This document shows positions 27,589 through 36,083 of a stretch of 64,000 bases of DNA, piece by piece. The notes under the pieces are model-generated. The model ran no database searches. It was not told the origin of the DNA and worked only from the letters and a program-made list of their open reading frames with translations. Source of the DNA: Chlamydia caviae GPIC (GTDB lineage Bacteria; Chlamydiota; Chlamydiia; Chlamydiales; Chlamydiaceae); NCBI RefSeq assembly GCF_000007605.1, contig NC_003361.3, positions 620,001-684,000 of the forward strand, in the 5' to 3' direction. The translations under genes and the position numbers were made by a program. Position 1 is the first letter of the stretch. Each line of letters begins with the position of its first letter.

Positions 27589-27894
27589 ATGGCGCAGGAA
27601 AGTAATGAAAATGGTTGGGGAGACTTTTTAGAGCTGTGCTCTAAAATTAAGACTCCTGAAGCATTTCATGATTTCTTTGCGTTATTTCTTACTTTTGGAG
27701 AGCGAGAATCTATGGCTTCTCGTTTTTTAATTGTCCAAGCGTTACTCGCGGAGCAGCTCACACAACGTGAAATTGCCCAAAAATATGGCGTGAGTATCGC
27801 ACAAATTACAAGAGGATCAAACGCTTTGAAAGCGATTGATCCTAAATTTAAAGAATTTTTAAAAAATTTAAATAGAAAATATGGAAACCAGTAG
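27589..27894 (+). CDS. trpR: Tryptophan-dependent repressor
   Basis: 101 residues, normal for TrpR. A dimeric helix-turn-helix protein that binds DNA when loaded with tryptophan. The DNA-binding region is clear: [25 protein letters not shown] at about residues 64-88, here split as [20 protein letters not shown] and SNALK; the [14 protein letters not shown] helix before it matches the ligand-binding part. A ribosome site (AAGGGAAAAG) precedes the ATG. It heads the trp cluster, with a palindrome just upstream and a Trp-Trp leader-like element between it and trpD. Confidence 0.9.
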
Positions 27895-27928
27895 AGCCAA
27901 TACATTTTCTACAAATGCTTTAGCCTTA

Positions 27929-27985
27929 TTGAACGCTTTGTGCGTATATTCCTCTATATTTCTTTGGTGGGCATTCGCCCTATAA
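27929..27985 (+). CDS. Second leader-like frame with tandem Trp codons, between trpR and trpD
   Basis: An 18-codon frame from TTG at 27929 (another TTG at 27938) to TAA at 27985. Its end reads FLWWAFAL, with TGG codons at 27965-27970. The stretch TTTGGTGGGC...CGCCC matches the corresponding part of the leader at 22433 closely (about 18 of 24 bases), and the peptides share WWAxA near the end. No ATG and no good ribosome site are present, so translation is less certain than for the first leader. It lies 128 bases before trpD. Confidence 0.5.
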   Translation: MNALCVYSSIFLWWAFAL

Positions 27986-28112
27986 TTTTCCCCCTATTTT
28001 CCTAATTCGAAAACTTTGACCCTAAAGACAGTAAAAGCTTCTTAAAGCCTTATATTGATGCTGCCAACAGAAAATTTGTAAATTCATTGATATAGTTGTA
28101 GATCCAAGTAAT

Positions 28113-29156
28113 TTGAGCGCTGCTATGCTACAGACCTATTTGCAATCAATTATGAATCAATCACATTTAACATATGATGAGGTGGAATCCGTTACTAATC
28201 TCATGTTAAATGGAGCTGATCCGCATCAAATAGCAGCCTTTTTGGCTGTGTTAAAATATCGAGGAGAAACACCCACAGAAGTTGCTGGAATGATCTCTGC
28301 GTTACAAAAACAAGCGACACCTGTAAACCTTCCTTTTCCAGCTTTAGACATCGTAGGGACAGGAGGAGATTTAGCAAATACAGTTAATATTTCCACAGGA
28401 TCAGCCATATTAGCAGCAGCTTGCGGGATCCCTATTGCAAAACATGGAAATCGTTCTGTTTCTAGTCAAAGTGGGTCTGCAGATGTTTTAGAAGCACTCG
28501 GAATAGAAATAGAAATGTCTCCAGAAGAATTGCTCTCTTGCGTTCAAGAAGTAGGTATTGGATTTATGTTTGCTCCTATCTACCATCCCTCATTAAAGAA
28601 ATTAGCTCCTATACGAAAAGGAATGAAATTCCCTTCCGTATTTAACATTTTAGGCCCACTGCTCAATCCTGCAAATACTGAGTACGCTTTAATAGGGGTT
28701 TCTAATGAGCCTATTTTAGAACTTATGAGCGAAGTTTGTCTCAAGTTTAAGAACACAAAGAGAACCTTTCTTTTTCATGGAAGTGGTCTTGATGAGTTAA
28801 CCACACTAGGAAAAGTCGTGGGTTATGATATTCAACAAGGCAAAAAAACTCGCCTTGAAATAGATCCCACATCGTTAGGGTTTAATTCTTGTAAAATCGA
28901 AGACCTAAAAGGCGGTAATTCTAAGTTAAATGCTTGCATTCTGAAAAAAGCTTTCATGGGTCAACAAAGCGCTATTGCTGACGCTCTTATTTTCAATGCT
29001 GGAGCAGCCATGTGGGTTTTTGGCAATGCTGCAACTTTAGAAGAAGGGATACATAGTGCCCGAAAAACACTAATGGAAGGAGAAGCACTAAGAGTACTAG
29101 CACAGTGGGCAGCATTTTCACAACAACTAAAGTTGAAGAGGGGATCATGCAATTAG
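28113..29156 (+). CDS. trpD: Anthranilate phosphoribosyltransferase
   Basis: 347 residues from a TTG at 28113, or 343 from the ATG at 28125; neither has a strong ribosome site. It joins anthranilate and PRPP to give phosphoribosylanthranilate. The PRPP loop DIVGTGGDLANTVNIST and the KHGNRSVSSQSGSADVLEALG region (in part, KHGNRSVSSQSGSADVL) are intact, as are PIRKGMKFPSVFNILGPLLNP elements. There is no anthranilate synthase here; anthranilate would come from KynU and PRPP from the last gene of the operon. Its 3' end overlaps trpC by 10 bases. Confidence 0.93.
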   Translation: MSAAMLQTYLQSIMNQSHLTYDEVESVTNLMLNGADPHQIAAFLAVLKYRGETPTEVAGMISALQKQATPVNLPFPALDIVGTGGDLANTVNISTGSAILAAACGIPIAKHGNRSVSSQSGSADVLEALGIEIEMSPEELLSCVQEVGIGFMFAPIYHPSLKKLAPIRKGMKFPSVFNILGPLLNPANTEYALIGVSNEPILELMSEVCLKFKNTKRTFLFHGSGLDELTTLGKVVGYDIQQGKKTRLEIDPTSLGFNSCKIEDLKGGNSKLNACILKKAFMGQQSAIADALIFNAGAAMWVFGNAATLEEGIHSARKTLMEGEALRVLAQWAAFSQQLKLKRGSCN

Positions 29157-29968
29157 CTCATCATTTAACAAACATTATTGCTTATAAAAAACAAGAAGTA
29201 GAACGGCTCAAAGAAGAAGTTAGCTCACAGAAAAATCATTATCTGAGTCAAATTCTAAAGCAAAATCACTTACAAAAAGAGCAGTTTGCCACAGCTCTAA
29301 AGGAACCGGGTTTATCCATTATTGGTGAAATAAAAAGACAGTCTCCAACACGTGGAAAAATTAGAAGTATAGATAGTCCAGCAGATCTTGCATTAAAATA
29401 TTGTTGTGGAGGGGCCTCTGCTATTTCAGTTCTTACTGATACTCAAGGCTTTGGCGGATCTTTTTTAGATATGCAACAGGTAAATCAAAAACTCCAATCA
29501 CAATACTCTCATGTTTCTGTATTGAGAAAAGATTTCATCCTACATCCTTTACAACTAGCCGAAGCTATTTTCTTCGGAGCACATGCTGTTCTTTTAATCG
29601 TGAGCGTTGTTGGAGAAAATTTAAAATTTCTCATACAAGAAGCCCAGAGATTAGGTTTAGAAGTTTTAACCGAAATTCATGATTTGTCAGAACTTGAGTT
29701 AGCTTTAGAAGCAGAAGCTCCCATTATTGGGGTTAACCACCGCAATCTTCAAACTTTTGAAATCGATCTCAATCTATCCGAGATTCTAAAACCCTTTATC
29801 CCTCCTCAGATCATTACTGTAGCTGAATCAGGAATCCATCACCCTACACAAGCCAAACGGATGCGCGAGCTTGGATTTGACGCTATTTTGGTCGGAGAAG
29901 CCCTTGTGAGCTCTAAAGATCCTTCTTTGTTAATTAAACAAATGAAAGGAGAAGAAAATGAAAGTTAA
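29147..29968 (+). CDS. trpC: Indole-3-glycerol-phosphate synthase
   Basis: 273 residues from the ATG at 29147, preceded by GAGGGGATC; an in-frame GTG at 29105 would give 287 but lies deep inside trpD. It closes the indole ring from carboxyphenylaminodeoxyribulose phosphate. Barrel motifs are complete: IIGEIKRQSPTRG (catalytic Glu and Lys), VLRKDFILHPLQL (catalytic Lys), LTEIHDLSEL, GVNHRNLQTFEID and VAESGIHHP. Overlaps trpD by 10 bases and trpF by 11, so the operon is tightly coupled. Confidence 0.94.
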   Translation: MQLAHHLTNIIAYKKQEVERLKEEVSSQKNHYLSQILKQNHLQKEQFATALKEPGLSIIGEIKRQSPTRGKIRSIDSPADLALKYCCGGASAISVLTDTQGFGGSFLDMQQVNQKLQSQYSHVSVLRKDFILHPLQLAEAIFFGAHAVLLIVSVVGENLKFLIQEAQRLGLEVLTEIHDLSELELALEAEAPIIGVNHRNLQTFEIDLNLSEILKPFIPPQIITVAESGIHHPTQAKRMRELGFDAILVGEALVSSKDPSLLIKQMKGEENES

Positions 29969-30578
29969 AATTTGTGGAGTTACACATCCAGAAGACGCAG
30001 AATATGCCGCTCTTTTAGGAGCAGATTATATTGGAGTGATCTTTGCCGAGAAATCAAAACGAAAAACCTCATTATCCATGGCCAAAAGCATTGCTGATAC
30101 AACAAAACGCCTGGGTGCCGAGCCTGTAGGCGTGTTTGTGGAACAAACTACAGACCAGATTATTGCTATCTGCGAGCAAACAGGAATTAAGACTATTCAA
30201 CTACACAGTACTTTCCCTTTAGGAGCTCTTGAAAACCTCTTGAGAGATTATTCCATCATTTATGCAATTTCTGTCCGAGAAAATGGAGATGTTTGTCACC
30301 CACAATCTTTGCCCCCCAAAGTCATTCCTTTATACGACACTGAGAAGGGGGGGACGGGCAAACAGTTTAACTGGAAAGCATTTTCGTTGCCAAAAGATAC
30401 CTTTTGGATGCTAGCCGGGGGATTAAACCCTAAAAATATAGAAGAAGCTGTTGCTACTTTGCATCCCAATGGAGTTGACGTTGCTACCGGTGTAGAATTC
30501 CCAAATAAGACAAGAAAAGATCCAGATTTACTTAAGGCTTTCATCCTGTCTGCAAAAAAATCCGGGGAGAAAATATGA
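29958..30578 (+). CDS. trpF: Phosphoribosylanthranilate isomerase
   Basis: 206 residues, normal length. It performs the Amadori rearrangement between TrpD and Trp[23 protein letters not shown] holds the catalytic Cys (residue 6); the acid Asp lies in [16 protein letters not shown], and the phosphate site in [16 protein letters not shown] and [10 protein letters not shown] separate gene, not fused to trpC as in enterobacteria. The last bases overlap the trpB start in an ATGA junction. Confidence 0.94.
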   Translation: MKVKICGVTHPEDAEYAALLGADYIGVIFAEKSKRKTSLSMAKSIADTTKRLGAEPVGVFVEQTTDQIIAICEQTGIKTIQLHSTFPLGALENLLRDYSIIYAISVRENGDVCHPQSLPPKVIPLYDTEKGGTGKQFNWKAFSLPKDTFWMLAGGLNPKNIEEAVATLHPNGVDVATGVEFPNKTRKDPDLLKAFILSAKKSGEKI

Positions 30579-31750
30579 AACATCCTTATCCATTTGGCGG
30601 GCAATTTATGCCAGAAATATTGATGGCTCCTGTTCAAGATTTAAGCAATAGCTGGAAGTCCCTGCAAAATCACAGTGACTTTAAAAATGAGTTAGATTCG
30701 GTTTTAAAAAATTATGCAGGAAGACCAACACCTCTGACTGAAATTAAGAACTTTGCCAAAGCAATACATGGACCACGAATTTTTCTAAAAAGAGAGGATC
30801 TTCTACACACTGGAGCTCATAAAATTAATAATGCTCTAGGCCAATGTTTGCTCGCAAAACATCTAGGAAAAACACGAATTATTGCAGAGACGGGAGCTGG
30901 ACAACATGGAGTTGCAACAGCAACTGCTTGTGGCTGCTTGGGTCTTGAATGCGTCATTTACATGGGTGCTAAAGATATCGAAAGACAGAAGCCCAATGTA
31001 GACAAAATGAACTTATTAGGCGCAGAAGTCATTTCTGTTAACCAGGGAGCCCAAACCTTAAAAGATGCTGTTAACGAAGCCCTTAGAGATTGGTCTAAAA
31101 ATTATGAATCTACGCATTATTGCTTAGGATCAGCTCTCGGGCCAAGCCCTTACCCTGAGATGGTGCGTAACTTCCAATCGGTAATAAGTTTAGAGGTGAA
31201 ATCTCAGCTTCAGGAGATAGGTTTCTCTCCTGATCTTCTTATTGCTTGTGTTGGAGGTGGATCAAACGCTATTGGGTTCTTCCATCATTTTATTCCCGAT
31301 ACACGCGTTAAACTGGTTGGAGTTGAAGCAGGAGGATTAGGAATTGAGTCGGGTCATCATGCTGCTCGATTTGCTACAGGTCGTCCTGGAGTCTTGCACG
31401 GATTTTACTCCTATCTTTTACAAGATAACGAAGGACAGGTGTTGCCCACACACTCTATTTCTGCTGGTTTAGATTATCCCGCAGTAGGCCCCGATCACGC
31501 AGTATTATACGAGTCAGGAAGGGCTTCTTATACTGTAGCAACAGACAAGGCTGCTTTAGAAGCTTTCTTTCTGCTTTCACGACTCGAAGGCATTATTCCC
31601 GCTCTAGAATCATCTCATGCTCTTGCAGAATTGATTAACATAGCTCCTACTCTTCCAAAAGAGAGTGTTGTTGTCGTTAATCTATCCGGAAGAGGGGACA
31701 AAGATTTAGAGCAAATAACCAATCTAATAAAGGCTGGCAACAATGAATAG
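30575..31750 (+). CDS. trpB: Tryptophan synthase beta subunit
   Basis: 391 residues, the usual length. PLP-bound Lys83 in [13 protein letters not shown], phosphate loop [10 protein letters not shown] and [12 protein letters not shown] are intact. It directly precedes trpA and overlaps it by 8 bases, so it is the partner of TrpA in the alpha2beta2 enzyme. The sequence is close to the orphan copy at 22703 over its whole length, apart from the shorter N-terminus ([11 protein letters not shown]) here, which suggests a duplication or acquisition within this lineage. Confidence 0.95.
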   Translation: MKHPYPFGGQFMPEILMAPVQDLSNSWKSLQNHSDFKNELDSVLKNYAGRPTPLTEIKNFAKAIHGPRIFLKREDLLHTGAHKINNALGQCLLAKHLGKTRIIAETGAGQHGVATATACGCLGLECVIYMGAKDIERQKPNVDKMNLLGAEVISVNQGAQTLKDAVNEALRDWSKNYESTHYCLGSALGPSPYPEMVRNFQSVISLEVKSQLQEIGFSPDLLIACVGGGSNAIGFFHHFIPDTRVKLVGVEAGGLGIESGHHAARFATGRPGVLHGFYSYLLQDNEGQVLPTHSISAGLDYPAVGPDHAVLYESGRASYTVATDKAALEAFFLLSRLEGIIPALESSHALAELINIAPTLPKESVVVVNLSGRGDKDLEQITNLIKAGNNE

Positions 31751-32516
31751 AATTGAAACAGCATTTAAAAACACAAAACCCTTTATTGGATATTTGACAG
31801 GAGGGGATGGTGGATTTGACTATAGTGTTGCATGCGCTCACGCTTTAATTCGGGGAGGTGTTGATATCTTAGAAATAGGGTTCCCTTTTTCAGATCCCGT
31901 TGCAGATGGTCCTATAATCCAAAAGGCTCACACAAGAGCATTAGAAGAAAAGACCGACTCTACAACCATTTTAGAAATCGCAAAAGCTCTACGTGAAACC
32001 TCTAATATTCCTTTGGTGTTATTTAGCTATTATAACCCGCTTTTGCAAAAAGGTCCCCAGTATTTGCATCAGTTAAAAGCAGCAGGATTTGATGCTGTTT
32101 TAATTGTAGATCTACCCATTCCTCAGCATGCAAATGAATCTGAGCCCTTCTTTCAAGCTTTAATCGAAGCTAAGCTGTTCCCCATAGTATTAGCTACACC
32201 TTCCACACGTGAAGAACGGTTATTACAAATCAGAAAGTTAGCAAAAGGTTTTCTCTATTACGTTTCTCAGAAAGGAACTACAGGAATAAGAAGCAAGCTT
32301 TCTGATGATTTTTCTACACAAATAGCGAGATTACGCTGCTATTTTCAAATTCCTATTGTTGCTGGATTTGGCATAGCCAACCGAGCTAGTGCAGCAGCAG
32401 CTTTAAAACATGCTGATGGCATTGTTGTAGGTTCTGCTTTTGTGGAGAAATTAGAAAAGAAAATATCTCCTGAAGAACTTACAACATTTGCTCAATCTAT
32501 AGATCCCCGTCAGTAA
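31743..32516 (+). CDS. trpA: Tryptophan synthase alpha subunit
   Basis: 257 residues, slightly shorter than the enterobacterial enzyme. It cleaves indole-3-glycerol phosphate to indole, which is channelled to TrpB. Both catalytic acids are present: Glu44 in [11 protein letters not shown] and Asp55 in [10 protein letters not shown]. The [10 protein letters not shown] loop and the phosphate-binding VAGFGIAN and GIVVGSAFV are present too. In some C. trachomatis strains trpA is broken; here it is intact, so de novo indole formation should work. Confidence 0.94.
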   Translation: MNRIETAFKNTKPFIGYLTGGDGGFDYSVACAHALIRGGVDILEIGFPFSDPVADGPIIQKAHTRALEEKTDSTTILEIAKALRETSNIPLVLFSYYNPLLQKGPQYLHQLKAAGFDAVLIVDLPIPQHANESEPFFQALIEAKLFPIVLATPSTREERLLQIRKLAKGFLYYVSQKGTTGIRSKLSDDFSTQIARLRCYFQIPIVAGFGIANRASAAAALKHADGIVVGSAFVEKLEKKISPEELTTFAQSIDPRQ

Positions 32517-32527
32517 GAGAAGAAAAA

Positions 32528-33805
32528 ATGAATGAAATTTTAAAACATTATCAGAAAAAAGCCGCCCAATTAGATGAACAGGATTCTCTGAAACATTTGA
32601 GAGCTCGTTTTGCCTTACCGAAAGATCCTAATGCTATTTATTTCTGTAATAATTCTTTGGGCCTTCCTGCAGTAGGTGCTTTTACGAAAATAGAAGAACT
32701 ACTGCAACGCTGGTCAGATGTAGGAGTGAACGGATGGTTTGAGGGAGTTGGAAACTGGTATCGTTCATTTGACAATCCTTTAAGACAACCTCTTTCCAAG
32801 ATTTTAGGTGCGGAATATGAGGAAGTCGTTGTCATGAATAGCCTCACCATGAACTTACATTTGTTATTGGTTTCGTTTTACCGACCAACCGATACAAGAT
32901 ATAAAATATTAATCGAAGGTCCTACATTTCCTTCGGACTTATATGCGATAAAAAGCCAGCTGAGTTTTCATGGGAAAAATCCTGACGACGCTTTAATTAT
33001 TTTAGAGCCACGTGCAGGTGAGGATTTACTTCGTTATGAGGATTTTCAACAGACTTTGGAAGAACAAGGTGAATCTATAGCCCTTGTATTTATGAACTGT
33101 GTCAATTTTTTAACGGGACAGGTTCTTGAAGTAGAAGCCATCACAAACTTAGCAAAAGAAAAAGGCTGTGTAGTTGGTTGCGACTTAGCGCATGCTGCAG
33201 GGAATATTCCCCTTAAACTCCATGAATGGGGAGTGGATTTTGCCTTGGGATGTTCCTACAAATACCTTTGTGGAGGACCAGGTGGGCCAGGTATTGCTTT
33301 TGTTCACAAATCCCATCATAATGAACAACTTCCGCGTTTCAGCGGATGGTGGGGAAATGATCCTGAAACACGTTTCCAAATGCAACTACAGCCAGAGTTT
33401 ATTCCTTACAGCGGCGCTTATAGCTGGCAGGTGAGTACACCGTCTATAGTATCTCTAATGCCTCTTCTTGCGACTCTGGAGGTTTTTGAAGAAGCTGGTA
33501 TGGAGAGGGTAAGACACAAATCAAAACAAATGACAGCTTTCCTATTAGAATTACTAGAGTTAGCTCCTCCTTCATGTTTTGAAATTATCACTCCAAGAGA
33601 TCCAGAGTTGCGGGGAAGCCAGCTCTCCATTCGTATTCAACAACATAGCGAAGAGGTTTTACAAAAGCTGGAAGCCCAAAGGATAACTTGTGATTCGCGA
33701 CCACCAGATATTATTAGAGTAACGGCAACACCTCTTTATAATACTTTCAGCGAAATCTACAAATTTACCTGTAAGTTATTTGAAGTGTTAGAGATCAAAT
33801 CATGA
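32528..33805 (+). CDS. kynU: Kynureninase
   Basis: 425 residues. PLP enzyme that cleaves kynurenine to anthranilate and alanine. The PLP Lys is Lys245 in GCSYKYLCGGPGGPG; the PLP-ring Asp is in VVGCDLAHAAGNIP, and the substrate-side FCNNSLGLPAVG and GWWGNDPETRFQM motifs match the family. It sits 11 bases after trpA in the trp operon. Host indoleamine dioxygenase turns tryptophan into kynurenine, so this gene lets the bacterium feed host kynurenine into TrpD. It overlaps the next gene (prs) by 4 bases. Confidence 0.93.
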   Translation: MNEILKHYQKKAAQLDEQDSLKHLRARFALPKDPNAIYFCNNSLGLPAVGAFTKIEELLQRWSDVGVNGWFEGVGNWYRSFDNPLRQPLSKILGAEYEEVVVMNSLTMNLHLLLVSFYRPTDTRYKILIEGPTFPSDLYAIKSQLSFHGKNPDDALIILEPRAGEDLLRYEDFQQTLEEQGESIALVFMNCVNFLTGQVLEVEAITNLAKEKGCVVGCDLAHAAGNIPLKLHEWGVDFALGCSYKYLCGGPGGPGIAFVHKSHHNEQLPRFSGWWGNDPETRFQMQLQPEFIPYSGAYSWQVSTPSIVSLMPLLATLEVFEEAGMERVRHKSKQMTAFLLELLELAPPSCFEIITPRDPELRGSQLSIRIQQHSEEVLQKLEAQRITCDSRPPDIIRVTATPLYNTFSEIYKFTCKLFEVLEIKS

Positions 33806-34707
33806 ATAAACAACCAATTTTATTATCAGGTTCTTCTAACTTAATATTGGCTCAAAATGTTTGTGCTGAGCTGAAAATAAAACTTGGGCGTATGGAGTTG
33901 AATCAGTTTCCTGATGGAGAAACTCACGTTAAGGTTTTAGAAGATGTTCGAGGTCGTGATGTTTTTATAATGCAATCGATTGTAGGTCAACCAAACCACT
34001 ACTTATTCGAATTGCTTATTATTGCTGATGCCCTGAAGAGATCTTCCGCAAAGAGTATCACAGCAATTATTCCTTATCTCGGCTATTGCCGCCAGGATCG
34101 AAGAAATAAAACAGGGGAACCCATTACAGCCAAGCTTGTAGCGGATGTTCTTACTACAGCAGGTATTACCAACCTTATCACATGTGATTTACATGCTGAT
34201 CAAATAGAAGGCTTCTATAAAACACATGTAGATCACTTACACTGCCAACAGCTTTTTGTAGACACTATAAAAAGCTGTATAAGCCAAGACTGTATTGCAA
34301 TAGCTCCCGATATAGGGAGCATTAAAATTGCAGAAAGGATAGCAAGGATGTTAGATACTGGACTGGCTGTGATTAAAAAAGAACGTCTAAATTCGTTCGA
34401 AGTGAGCATGCAATTAATAGGAGAAGTACAGGATAAAAATGTCGTAATTATTGATGATTTGTGCTCAACAGCCAATACGCTGGTTGAAGCTGCAAATTTA
34501 TGTAAGCAAAAAGGAGCAAAAAAAATCATTGCTACGGTGACTCATGGTCTTTTTGTTGGTGATGCTATACAAAAAATTGAGACAAGCGCTTTAGAGAGTC
34601 TTTTTGTTACAGATACAATACACTTACAAAGCACCTCAACATGCATAAAGACTTTATCAACAGCTCCAATGATCGCTTCAGCAATCAAAGCAGCATTATC
34701 TTTCTGA
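33802..34707 (+). CDS. prs: Ribose-phosphate pyrophosphokinase
   Basis: 301 residues, about 15 shorter than typical bacterial Prs. It makes PRPP from ribose 5-phosphate and ATP. Motifs: NQFPDGETHVKV, YLGYCRQDRRNKTGEPITAKL (ATP and metal), CDLHADQIEGFY and the PRPP loop VVIIDDLCSTANT (usually DD[IM]xDTxGT; here STANT, a diverged form). An ATGA-type overlap joins it to kynU. Placement at the end of the trp operon suggests it supplies PRPP to TrpD; it may also support the guaBA-add genes nearby. Confidence 0.9.
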   Translation: MNKQPILLSGSSNLILAQNVCAELKIKLGRMELNQFPDGETHVKVLEDVRGRDVFIMQSIVGQPNHYLFELLIIADALKRSSAKSITAIIPYLGYCRQDRRNKTGEPITAKLVADVLTTAGITNLITCDLHADQIEGFYKTHVDHLHCQQLFVDTIKSCISQDCIAIAPDIGSIKIAERIARMLDTGLAVIKKERLNSFEVSMQLIGEVQDKNVVIIDDLCSTANTLVEAANLCKQKGAKKIIATVTHGLFVGDAIQKIETSALESLFVTDTIHLQSTSTCIKTLSTAPMIASAIKAALSF

Positions 34708-34996
34708 CTAGGAGGTCTTTAGATTCTATTAGATTCTAATAGACCTCACCACCCATGCAACATAATACATATTATCAGACCATGCAAGTGTTGAGGAAAA
34801 GATAGGACACGCCGCTAGCCTACCACCCTGCCCCTCTTCTTTTGGAAGAGCCCTGAACGATTATCCCGATATGACCTACCAGTTGATCGTTGTGATAAGT
34901 AAAAAACTTACGCTCAAGAATATATAGAAACTCTCTGTGAATGTGAACAATAATTCTTGCACAACTTAGGTAAGAAGTTAATTATTCCTAAGAACT
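34708..34996. other. Intergenic region after the trp operon
   Basis: 289 bases between convergent genes. A hairpin with outer arms GAGGTCT / AGACCTC and inner repeats of TTAGATTCTA lies about 34710-34747, just after the prs stop. It has no T run, so it may be a 3'-stabilising structure rather than a full terminator. Nothing else is seen. Confidence 0.45.
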
Positions 34997-35821
34997 TCAA
35001 CATTCTCGAATAATCAAAACATGGTTTCCCGCAGGATCTGTACGTATTCTTCGGATACTGATAATACGCGAGTTAATAAATCCACGTAGTTTGGATAGCT
35101 GTTCTCTTTGTAAAGCTAGATATTCCAATACATGCATATCTGCCCATTCTTGAGCAGAATACCCCACCTGGTTATTGATTCTCATTTGTCCTATAGATTC
35201 AAATTCTAGCCTTGGGAACTCTGGATGTATGAAAAAAATATCATCATCATCCCCTAAGATATCGCTACCCCGTGTCTTAGATTTAATCCCCACACCCATC
35301 CTATTTAGAACTGATTTGCTTCCTATATCTCTGAGACGTTGATGTTCATTTAGTATGCTTTCCATGTTCTTTTCTCCCAAGGATGGAAGGTAAAAATTCA
35401 TAGATTTGAGTTGCTCTTTGCTGAATATATAAGGAGGATGTTCATTGAATCCCAGTGAAGGATCAATTAAGCTAGCCGTCCTTTCAGACCATCTCTCCCA
35501 TCCTCCATATTTGCAATACAGAGTTATTCTCACCACGACCTTAATAATAAAGGCTATAATTGCAGGAATGATAAGCAGATATAGAAACAGTGTTCTTACT
35601 CTCTCTTGAAAGAGTAATGGAATCCGTATGTCCACATAAACAAGTTGTCCCCGTATATTGATTTTATCAATATACAAAACACGAGATCTATCTCGTAATT
35701 GAAGTAACCTATCCACCCTTTCTGCTAAAGATTCTAGATAGCCACTTCCCCTACCAATTTTAGGAAGATCTTTCAAAAACCTATGTGAAAAAATCGCTGA
35801 TGAAAAAAAACACGAAATCAT
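34997..35821 (-). CDS. Unknown protein with one membrane segment, possibly a short DUF648 relative
   Basis: 274 residues. The layout recalls the N-terminal module of the proteins at 7383 and 9042: LESLAERVDRLLQLRDRSRV, then a basic stretch, then a membrane segment at about residues 78-100 (LFLYLLIIPAIIAFIIKVVV) followed by RITLYCKYGGW. Local identity is too low to be sure. The rest is soluble with an acidic patch (DILGDDDDIFF). The first 15 residues are hydrophobic but Cys- and Ser-rich. No other clue to function; it stands alone between the trp and gua operons. Confidence 0.6.
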   Translation of the reverse strand: MISCFFSSAIFSHRFLKDLPKIGRGSGYLESLAERVDRLLQLRDRSRVLYIDKINIRGQLVYVDIRIPLLFQERVRTLFLYLLIIPAIIAFIIKVVVRITLYCKYGGWERWSERTASLIDPSLGFNEHPPYIFSKEQLKSMNFYLPSLGEKNMESILNEHQRLRDIGSKSVLNRMGVGIKSKTRGSDILGDDDDIFFIHPEFPRLEFESIGQMRINNQVGYSAQEWADMHVLEYLALQREQLSKLRGFINSRIISIRRIRTDPAGNHVLIIREC

Positions 35822-35844
35822 GAATTCAAGTAGGGAAATGAAAA

Positions 35845-35997
35845 TTGAAATTCAAAATAGAAAGATCTGATCTAATCACCGATGTAAAAGATCTTTCTAT
35901 GCGTAATGAATTGCCGTTATTGACTTCTGATCAAGTGAAAACGCTGCTGTTTTTAGAGCCATTCTACGACAGTCTTTTACAGAGCATGGAAGAATAA
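35845..35997 (+). pseudogene. Short coding-like remnant
   Basis: A frame of 50 codons from TTG at 35845 (or 32 from ATG at 35899) to TAA at 35997. The peptide (LTSDQVKTLLFLEPFYDSL) is amphipathic and looks protein-like rather than random, but it has no good ribosome site and no homolog I recall. It may be the tail of a deleted gene. Confidence 0.25.
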
Positions 35998-36083
35998 CTC
36001 CAATATGCAGGCTAGTGCAAAAACAGGCCTTCGATAAAATCCCGAATCTTCCCTAATTCTTTTGCTATTTTTACAAAAAAGCT

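Noticed and set aside
29105..29146. Upstream GTG start for trpC
   Set aside because: It would place 14 extra residues inside trpD; the ATG at 29147 has a ribosome site and the expected operon overlap.
35822..36083. CRISPR or phage remnant in the gap between operons
   Set aside because: No direct repeats and no phage-like frames; only the short coding remnant was found.
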